Shown: piece by piece, positions 35,586 through 42,076 of the stretch
Layout of the letters: each line of letters begins with the position of its first letter
How positions within the stretch are numbered: the first letter of the stretch is position 1
Assembly (NCBI GenBank): GCA_023231475.1
Contig: JALJEE010002357.1
Span: 1-42,076, forward strand
Length of the DNA: 42,076 nucleotides
Source: Seison nebaliae
Lineage: Eukaryota > Rotifera > Pararotatoria > Seisonacea > Seisonidae
Direction of reading: 5' to 3'
Translations under genes and position numbers: made by a program
The notes under the pieces: generated by a model
Told to the model about the DNA's origin: nothing
The model's database searches: none
The model's input: the letters and a program-made list of their open reading frames with translations, nothing else

Positions 35586-37157
35586 TTACAAATTTCTAAT
35601 AGTGGTGGATGTTTCGAAGGAATGTTTGATGATTTTACATCTCCTCTCTTCATCTCTATTATCCTCATTCTCTAACGATCGTTTCATTGTGGATCTGACG
35701 GAATTATCCTGAATTGTTTGACGACGATATTCAAAGACGTATCGATCCATTTGCTTCTTCAACATGAGAATGTCACAAATTTCTGAATTGGAACTAGTGA
35801 CACATCGTAAATCATTGTCAAAAAATCTCAAATTCTCAAACTTAATCGACTGAATAGAATTATGAGATTGGAGTATGAGTAGTGAAAGGATTTTGTGCGA
35901 ATTTTCTTCAATTCGATTCATCGACCATGGACACCAAAATTCATGAGATTTTAGCAAATCAATTCTTTTCTTTCCTTCATCCTCTGATATGAAATTTGGA
36001 ATGTCTTCAAGATCATCCGATTTTCCATCATCCGTAAAATGGATAGGACAAGACAGAACGGATTGACAAATGTGACAAATGAAAATTATGGAAATATTTT
36101 CGTTCGATATCTCGAATGAATCAACATCAAATTTATAATTGTTATTCTTTAAATATGATTCAATATTCCGTTTTTCGCCCGCCTTCACCATCGATTCGAT
36201 GGATTTTTGGAGTGTTGTCGAGAATAAATGTATTGCCCATCCATTCGCCAAATACACAAAAAAGTAGAAGAGTAAATGTTTCATAATTTTCAATTGACGT
36301 ACGGTGAAGATTCGAGTATCGATTAAATGTAACAAGAATCCGTTAAGAATTGATGAGAATAATTCATAATTTTCATCGATTAATTCTCGTTGAAGTTTTA
36401 TGAAATGATTGTATTCGATCGATTTCATTTGAATATTCTCATTCGAATAAATGAGAATTGACAAATATCTTAACAAATGACAAAATCGAAAGTTGATCAA
36501 ATTCTTCAAATTCTCATTAATTATCTTACTCGATGAATGATGTTGTTGATGTTGGAGGAAGGGAGAGACATCATTCTTCTTCTTATCCTCACAAATTGAC
36601 GACCAATAAATAATATTGGAGACATAAAATAAAAATTGAAAACCATTCTCCCGTTTCTTCACCAGACACGAATCATAATGTTGAAATATTCGAATCAAAT
36701 TATACTTCCTTTTCCAATCGTTCAATATGAGTGTGAAAGAATGACTGAATTGTTTCAAGTTTTTATTCTCACCATATCGTTGAAGAAGGAATCGAACATA
36801 ATTCCTGAAGAAATTCAAATTCACTTGAATGTCACAAGAAGAACAAGTGAGATAAATAACTTCACTCTCATCCAAACCAATCACTTCACTCACAACTTCC
36901 AAATTAACATTTTTCTTCTTCTTTTCTTCATTCAACTTCTCCGTCAATTTACAGTTCACTTTCATTCCATTCCATAAGAGAAAACGAATGGAAAACAATT
37001 CAGTAACTATCTTCCGGAATTCGAATACATTTGATGACATCTCATACAAATCAATCGCTTGCTCATAATTCACACAATAGAATTGTCCAATATATTTTTC
37101 GAACGTTCTCCCATTATCTACCAACTTTTCGTACTCTTTTCCAATGCCCGAAATCAT
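35586..37157 (-). CDS. C3HC zinc-finger protein, NIPA/ZC3HC1-like
   Basis: A single-exon minus-strand gene of 523 residues, convergent with POLE (244 bp between stops). The recognisable part is CHICQ...SHEFWCPW: Cys361, Cys364, His405 and Cys409 in a C-x2-C...H-x3-C-P-W pattern. This is typical of the BIR-like C3HC/Rsm1 modules of NIPA (ZC3HC1), which sits at the nuclear basket with TPR and was first described as an F-box adaptor. An upstream module starts with TCSSC (Cys105, Cys108), the same spacing as the first NIPA module. Its expected H-x3-C is only FSHSFTL, so the fourth ligand seems lost or replaced. The rest is rich in Ile, Phe and Asn. The C-terminus is basic and acidic by turns and could carry a nuclear signal (RSTMKRSLENE). 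An additional upstream exon cannot be excluded. Confidence 0.55.
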   Translation of the reverse strand: MISGIGKEYEKLVDNGRTFEKYIGQFYCVNYEQAIDLYEMSSNVFEFRKIVTELFSIRFLLWNGMKVNCKLTEKLNEEKKKKNVNLEVVSEVIGLDESEVIYLTCSSCDIQVNLNFFRNYVRFLLQRYGENKNLKQFSHSFTLILNDWKRKYNLIRIFQHYDSCLVKKRENGFQFLFYVSNIIYWSSICEDKKKNDVSPFLQHQQHHSSSKIINENLKNLINFRFCHLLRYLSILIYSNENIQMKSIEYNHFIKLQRELIDENYELFSSILNGFLLHLIDTRIFTVRQLKIMKHLLFYFFVYLANGWAIHLFSTTLQKSIESMVKAGEKRNIESYLKNNNYKFDVDSFEISNENISIIFICHICQSVLSCPIHFTDDGKSDDLEDIPNFISEDEGKKRIDLLKSHEFWCPWSMNRIEENSHKILSLLILQSHNSIQSIKFENLRFFDNDLRCVTSSNSEICDILMLKKQMDRYVFEYRRQTIQDNSVRSTMKRSLENEDNRDEERRCKIIKHSFETSTTIRNL

Positions 37158-37498
37158 TGAAAAATTTTTAAATTTATATTTTTAATTACAATTTTTAAAG
37201 CTTCCGATTTCAATTCTTGCCACTTTTTTAACCCCACTAATCACAATCTAATTCAAGTCAAATTACTGTGGTGGCATTGGAGAATGTCGGGATGTCATAT
37301 CCAGATAATTTAATCGATGCTCTTACCTTTCTCCCTATTTTAATATTTACAATTGTTAGTTATATAAATAACCTCCACAAAATTTTAAAACCTATCAAAA
37401 TGTATGTAAATCATGTACAAAATGTAAAGCCAATAATCAGGAATAAAATCCCACAAAATTTTAAGTTTTTAGAAAAAAATTTATTTAAAAAAAGTCTA
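37158..37498. other. Spacer between the C3HC gene and a Tc1 remnant
   Basis: AT-rich, with no supported exon. It marks the switch from host genes to transposon-derived DNA. One end of the Tc1 copy should lie here, but I could not define a terminal inverted repeat. Confidence 0.4.
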
Positions 37499-38142
37499 TT
37501 AGTGTTTAAAGCACGTTCCCTTATGGGTTAACACATGGGCAACTCGCGTACCAAATGAATGATATAAATTTTGGATTATTTGAATGTTCAACTTATCCCA
37601 AGCAGTTTTTATTGCTTTGGTAAGTTCTGCAACGGTTTCGAACTGAAGTTGTTCCCGATATGTTTCCCTACTTAGCCACGACCATATTTCTTCAATTATA
37701 TTGAGATTCGGACTAATTGGAGGCCAATTAATGGTTTTTATATTGTGGTTTTCCATCCACGTCCGGGTATTACGTGCCGTATGCGGCCTGGCATTGTCTT
37801 GTTGAAAGACTGAGCACGGATATTGGTCGATAAGATGGAATTAAATATTGTTCTAAAACTTCGCAATATTTTTCCGAATTGATTCGCCCCCCATCTAACA
37901 CACAAATGGCACTCTTTCAACCTACCAAATTGTGATTTTGAGAAATTTTTTAGTTCTGTTCGAATGTCCCACCAATAATATGAATAACCATCTGGACCAT
38001 CAAGGTTAAATTTCTTCTCGTCCGAAAAAATAATTGAATGAAAATTTAACCCCTCACTTAGCCACTGCGAACATATTTCCACCCTGTTATCCTTATGTTT
38101 TTGGGTCATTACTTTTCCGGATAATACTTTTCCTTTTCCCAT
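37499..38142 (-). mobile_element. Tc1-family (DD34E) transposon remnant
   Basis: Minus-strand pieces of a Tc1/mariner transposase: the first catalytic Asp in IIFSDEKKFNLDGPDG (about 38010), the second Asp in FQQDNARPHTA (about 37790), and the catalytic Glu in SPNLNIIEEIW (about 37695). Thirty-four residues separate the second Asp from the Glu, which is the DD34E spacing. The frame changes at least twice between the first and second Asp (about 37800-37900). The N-terminal paired-like DNA-binding domain is missing. The C-terminal end is intact to the stop at 37499-37501. This is a dead copy, truncated at its 5' side. Confidence 0.88.
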
Positions 38143-38582
38143 TTTTATTAGAACGTGTTTTTTTTAAATAAAAAACATAGACTACTTCAATTTAAAATGA
38201 AATAAATTTAAAATAAAAATATAATAGAACAGTTCGGATGATGCTTTGTTGTCATAAGCCTTTCAATATAGCATTTATGTTCACGATTTGCGAACTGACT
38301 CCGTTGCCACTTCTCGTTGTGCAGAGGTATCTGAAAGTAGTGGATTCTGTTCACAGGTCGACGCTTTCAGTTCCAACGTATACACAATGTGAGAGCTTCT
38401 CTTCTCCTCTCCAATTTTTCTGCCGTTATTATTCACTTACTTATCCGACTTCATTGGATGATGCGTTAATGTTGACAACGAACTTCAACATTATTTCCCA
38501 TGTGCCTGATTCACTCAAGAACTATATTCCTTTAGGGAATTATCATTTTTTCTTTTTAATTTTAATTAAAAAAAAAGATGAT
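38143..38582. other. Unassigned DNA between transposon remnants
   Basis: The plus strand stays open across most of 38238-38582, but the translation has no motif I recognise. It may be an upstream part of the FLYWCH element that follows, or chance. Confidence 0.3.
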
Positions 38583-38776
38583 ATGGAAACTGATGTAGAA
38601 ATAACTGATGGTATCGTTAAATATTATGTAACGAAAGCACAACAAGTAATGAGAGTGCATCGAATCAATAAAAATGGGACAACAATATTAGTATGTAGGA
38701 AACAAACGAATAAAGAATTTAAGTGTAAAGCAATTTTCGTAATCGATGAAGAATTGAATATTGTGGAAAAACGAAG
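38583..38776 (+). mobile_element. Lone FLYWCH-type exon, probably from a MULE
   Basis: The ATG at 38583 opens 64 codons ending at a perfect splice donor (AAG|GTATGT). The peptide has the FLYWCH layout: a strand with HRINKNGTTILVCRK, a second Cys in EFKCKAIFV, and an end just before the expected H-N-H. The remaining zinc ligands would need a second exon, which I do not find downstream; instead there is a minisatellite and then the opposite-strand MULE. It may be the N-terminal exon of a truncated MULE transposase, or a domesticated zinc-finger fragment. Confidence 0.5.
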
Positions 38777-38818
38777 GTATGTGGTGATTTCGCCCCCTTT
38801 TTTTTCCACTCTCATTCG

Positions 38819-39140
38819 GACAGTTCACCACCCTAATAATGGACAGTTCGCCACGTATGTACTTTTGGTGTTTTCGCCACCCTTTTGTACAAATCTGAGC
38901 TTCATTTTCTTAAAATGGACAGTTCGATACCCTTCTTGTATATTTTCGGCGTTTTCGCCACCCTTTTATACGTATTTGTATGTATTTTTGGGGTTTTCGC
39001 CACCCTTATATACGTATTTGTATGTATTTTTGGCGTTTTCACTACCCTTATATACAAATCATAACTGCATTTTCCAGAAATCGACAGTTCATCACCCTTC
39101 TTCAATAGCATTTCGGTGCTTTCGTCATCTTTTTGTAAAT
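38819..39140. repeat. 42-bp minisatellite with interleaved second motif
   Basis: GTTTTCGCCACCC or close variants start at 38870, 38951, 38993, 39035 and 39118. The spacings are 81, 42, 42 and 83 bp, so the 42-bp unit is sometimes doubled. The two central units are nearly identical and contain TATACGTATTTGTATG. A second motif, GACAGTTC followed by CACCC or TACCC, appears near 38820, 38843, 38918 and 39083. Because 42 is a multiple of three, several frames stay open, but no real protein is implied. Confidence 0.8.
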
Positions 39141-39190
39141 TATTGTGTCGACCCCACTTATTTATTCTTACATTATTCATCATATTATTA

Positions 39191-40439
39191 TTATATTATT
39201 GAGAAACATTTAATTAATGCATTTTCAAAATATGAAAGAGACGGGTTATGCACATTAATTAAATGTTTGAGTCCATTGGTCTTTCCTTCAACAAGATTAT
39301 TAGTCCTGGGAAGGGAACGACGGATTTTTTCGTAATTATTGCACAATGGAATTTTGAAAATAACTTTTTCACTGCTGATATAAGTATTCTCAAAATACTA
39401 ATAGAGCGGCTTTACCTGCTGGGAGGCCGCCAGCTTCATTGTATTAAAAGTATTTTCTACCATTAAAGGGGGAATAAACGAAAGATAACATAATTTCTTC
39501 ACATCCTTCGCAATATCTTTGTGCGTTTTATATAGCTCCTTTAACCCTAGCTGTCCCACGTGCCGCATAATCGATTGCGATAAGTGAAATAAGCATCCGT
39601 GCAAGGTGGCATCAGGGAATACCATTTCCACCGCCAAAATGGAACTAATTTCAAAATCTGAAGTAATTGACAGTGGATTTATCGAAAATTCGTGCTTAAT
39701 TTTCGTGAATAATTCTATATAACTATTCTTCGTTCGATCTTTCATTAGAATGTAAAATGGTGTGATGAGACGATTATTACGCTTTACCCCAAAAACAAAC
39801 AGTTGAGAGAATGTATTAGGGCATTTCTTAAAGGTTCCGTCCATGAACCAATGCCCATCTGTCAATTCATCATATTGAATCGATGATGAAAAGTATAAGA
39901 TGAATTTATCTTCAACCAATCGATATTCGTGTAATTCTTTCGCTCGAATATTCTGGCGATATCGCCTTATATTTCTTTCTGTCGTGCTTTGACGACGATT
40001 TCCCTGAACCACGATGTCTTTATTTTTCAGAACAACATTCTTTGTCGATATTGTTGTTGTTTCGGCCACATTCTTTATGATATTTAGCGAACGCAGCTCA
40101 TCCATTTGAGTAGGGCATGAATCGTGGTTGTGCTCCAGACGGGCGGCCCAAATTTTTCTATCTGATACGGTGTTGTAAGCTTTGCATTTTTCTTTGCGGC
40201 AATTGTAATAAATTTTGTCATTAGAATATTTCTTTTTTTTCATTATAAATGAAATTCTTAAATATTAAGGCCAATTTGCCTCTTTTCGTTCGAATTATTT
40301 CCAATTCTTCAGTGCTGGACGAAGAATTTTCATTATGTAGGTTCACAGGCGGTAACTCCAGTGGCGGATTGAAACATGACGGTAAGTTTACCGATTCCTC
40401 GTTAGAGTTGGGAAAATTGTAATTTAAACCGTGACTCAT
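39191..40439 (-). mobile_element. Nearly whole MULE transposase gene (FLYWCH-MULE)
   Basis: The frame opens at an ATG (40437-40439) with a disordered N-terminal stretch. A FLYWCH-like zinc module follows: KLALIFKNFIYNE, then YYNCRKEKCKA and EHNHDSC. The MULE core follows, with the first catalytic Asp in HWFMDGTFK (about 39840), the second in TSDFE (about 39655) and GCLFHLSQSI (about 39590). The C-terminal block YFENTYI...PRTNNLVEGKTNGLK leads to a stop at 39191-39193. I see two lesions only: a frame change in the A-run near 40235, and an in-frame TAG at 39398-39400 just after SQQVKPLY. It therefore looks much younger than the MULE at 5486-7105, with which it shares the RTNNL(L/V)EGKxNGLK block. 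Terminal inverted repeats were not found by eye. Confidence 0.88.
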
Positions 40440-40664
40440 AGTTTAATGAATAAATTTTAAACGATGGCAAAATCACTATATAATAGATAGTTAAATGAAT
40501 AAATTTAATAAATTCATAGTATATATCTTATCACGCGAGTAATTTAATAGACTTTAATTTTAAATTTGAACTTTTATTTTAAATAATAAAATTATTATAT
40601 TTAATTAATGTTATTAATTTGTATTAAATAATTTTATAATTATTATATATAAAACAACATATTA

Positions 40665-41045
40665 TTAAACTATAAGTAATAAAATAATTACACCAATAAT
40701 TAATTGGTATTCCATCCATGCACATATTTCGGCCTCGATTTCCGCCCACTGGGTTTTAATTGATTCCCATAATTGCTCTTCGGTCTCAAAAAATTCCTTA
40801 CCTCTATATACTCTTTTAGACAAAATCCCCCATAGATTCTCTATCGGATTTAGGTCTGGAGATCTTGGTGGGTGTTCCAATAACGTAATGTTTTCCTTCT
40901 CCAATTCCTCGATTGAATATTTACTAGTATGGATAGAGGCATTATCTTGCTGAAATATAATTTCGTTCTAAATCGTTCTACCACCCTTCCTAAGCGCGAG
41001 AATATCTTCTTGACGTTCTATTGACATGCTGATTGATCTCGTCAT
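40665..41045 (-). mobile_element. Internally deleted Tc1-family copy
   Basis: The minus strand starts with an ATG (41043-41045) and a Tc1-like N-terminus (SIERQEDILALRKGGRTI, the start of the helix-turn-helix domain). It jumps directly to the second catalytic block FQQDNASIHTS, and then SPDLNPIENLWG with Glu 34 residues after the Asp. About two-thirds of the transposase between these blocks is missing. The joint is near 40961-40980, where the plus strand has a near-perfect 10-bp tandem (TTTCGTTCTA AATCGTTCTA) and the minus strand a TAG. It is a different subfamily from the copy at 37499-38142. Confidence 0.82.
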
Positions 41046-41140
41046 ATTTTTTGTTAATAATTTGAAGTGATAGCATGTGCTAATATGCGCCAATCTTTAA
41101 AATTTTAACTTAAAAAACGCGACATGAAGAAATAAAGAAT

Positions 41141-42076
41141 TTAAGAAGAATGAGTAGAGGTAACGTTCCTCTGCAGCTTTTGCGATAGAGAGTAACGATT
41201 TATGATAACTTGCTCGATAATCTTAATCAATCCGTTAGCAATGCAAATTGGTCTAAACGAAGATACATCAGACAGAGATTTTCCATGGCCTTTGTAGATT
41301 GGAGTTATTGAAAAGATTCTCAAATAAGTAAAATCCACATTGCCAAGAATTTCATTGATGTAATCAACTGGTAGACTCAATGAACAGTCTTTTAAATTCG
41401 AGATAATACAAAGACATACATCATCAACACAATGCGACTTGTAAACGTTCATAGAAGATATTGCGATACGTAATTCCGCTACCGAAACCAGCAAAAAAGG
41501 AAATAACGAAGTTGTAATATCAATTCGAGTACGAATTAATTCCGGATCAAACATGGTAGATTCAAAAAACGTTTAAATTCATCGATATCAATTTGAGATG
41601 AGAAACACGATGAGAATTAATATCGGCAAACGAGAACGGTAGAGACAAGAGCCAAGTATCTTGAAGAAAAATGACGTCATGTTGTAAAATTTCGTGGATA
41701 TCTGGCATGAATCCGTTGGGACCATGAGAATTAAAAGAAATTATTGAGATAACATGAATGTTGCGTTGATTGTTATTCGAACCATTGGTTGTGAGTTGAT
41801 TGTGATGTCAGCGGGATGAAGAGAAAGAGGCAGACGGCGCATTGGGAGATGAAGAAGACGAAGATTGACTGCCAGAAACAGATGGGCCGGAGATCTTCAT
41901 GGAAATATGGGATTGCTTATTGGTAAATTCAATGCATCGGTCCGCGAGAAAATTGTTAGTTGATGAAGAGAAGAAAAATGGACGAATCTGAGTTCTTTCC
42001 GGCCAAAGAACGGGATCCAAAAATTTATTCAAATTGTCGATGGAAAATCGGATGATGAACGAACGAGGCATGTTAG
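41141..42076 (-). mobile_element. LINE (non-LTR) retrotransposon fragment, runs off the window
   Basis: Minus strand, in order. An ORF1 tail (42071 to a TGA at 41808-41810) contains LWPERTQIRPFF and a Ser-rich end. Then, in the same frame directly after that TGA, comes the start of an APE-type endonuclease with ISFNSHGPNGF and DVIFLQDTWLL (about 41660-41770). After a break near 41560 comes the N-terminal part of a reverse transcriptase with SSMNVYKSHCVDDV and FSITPIYKGHG...SFRPICIANGLIKIIEQ (about 41180-41490). The rest of the endonuclease, and the RT after its first third including the catalytic YxDD region, are missing. It is therefore internally deleted and truncated. Its left edge lies 95 bp from the deleted Tc1 copy. 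Confidence 0.82.

Noticed and set aside
38902-39183. ORF with a repeated RVAKTPKIHTNTY peptide on the minus strand
   Set aside because: The 42-bp repeat is a multiple of three, so it stays open and repeats its peptide without being a gene; it opens in frames on both strands.
39398-39416. CAG|GTAAAG as a splice donor in the MULE, with the acceptor 18 nt further on
   Set aside because: An 18-nt intron is implausibly short; the frame continues unchanged after the TAG, so a single nonsense change is simpler.
1-42076. tRNA genes, rRNA and CRISPR arrays
   Set aside because: I found no convincing tRNA A/B-box pair or cloverleaf, no rRNA-like block and no regularly spaced palindromic repeats; the repeats present are minisatellites.

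Overview
This is nuclear DNA from an animal with a compact, clearly AT-rich genome. Five genes are split by very short GT-AG introns (42-70 nt, plus one of 149 nt). One gene encodes a secreted protein with five CBM14 (peritrophin-A) chitin-binding domains, and the transposon remnants are FLYWCH-MULE, Tc1 and LINE types. These traits fit an arthropod, perhaps an acariform mite, but the taxon is inference only.

Layout. 1-117: 3' end of an unknown gene. 118-2163: gene-free, with a 231-bp near-perfect palindrome and short tandem repeats. 2164-4084: an eight-exon acidic coiled-coil gene, possibly TACC-like. 4978-7105: transposon debris, ending in a decayed MULE. 7905-9547: N-acetylglucosamine-6-phosphate deacetylase (AMDHD2), five exons. 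11184-13725: a calpain with a conserved Cys/His/Asn triad and a glycine-rich C-terminal tail in place of the penta-EF-hand domain; a TATA box and three microsatellites lie upstream. 14524-16632: a four-exon gene for an unrecognised acidic, serine-rich protein. 16633-19967: no gene seen. 19968-22337: the five-domain chitin-binding protein, whose introns are all phase 1. 23175-23702 (minus): a small acidic protein. 23703-27493: no gene seen. 27494-35341: the DNA polymerase epsilon catalytic subunit (POLE), 2615 codons without an intron. 35586-37157 (minus): a protein with a C3HC (NIPA/ZC3HC1-like) zinc motif, convergent with POLE. 37499-42076: a transposon graveyard with a broken Tc1 element, a lone FLYWCH exon, a 42-bp minisatellite, a nearly whole MULE, an internally deleted Tc1 copy and a LINE running off the window.

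The host genes do not form an obvious pathway. Two touch chitin or amino-sugar metabolism: AMDHD2 recycles GlcNAc-6-phosphate and the CBM14 protein would bind chitin outside the cell. The others are housekeeping (POLE), proteolytic (calpain), putative mitotic or nuclear-pore proteins, or unrecognised. I saw no tRNA, rRNA or CRISPR array. Exon borders come from reading splice signals and frame by eye; within each gene the phases agree.

The items most worth a second look are the calpain with its glycine-rich module at the C-terminus, the all-phase-1 CBM14 gene with two possible C-termini, the intronless POLE, the long palindrome, and the MULE broken by only about two visible lesions.
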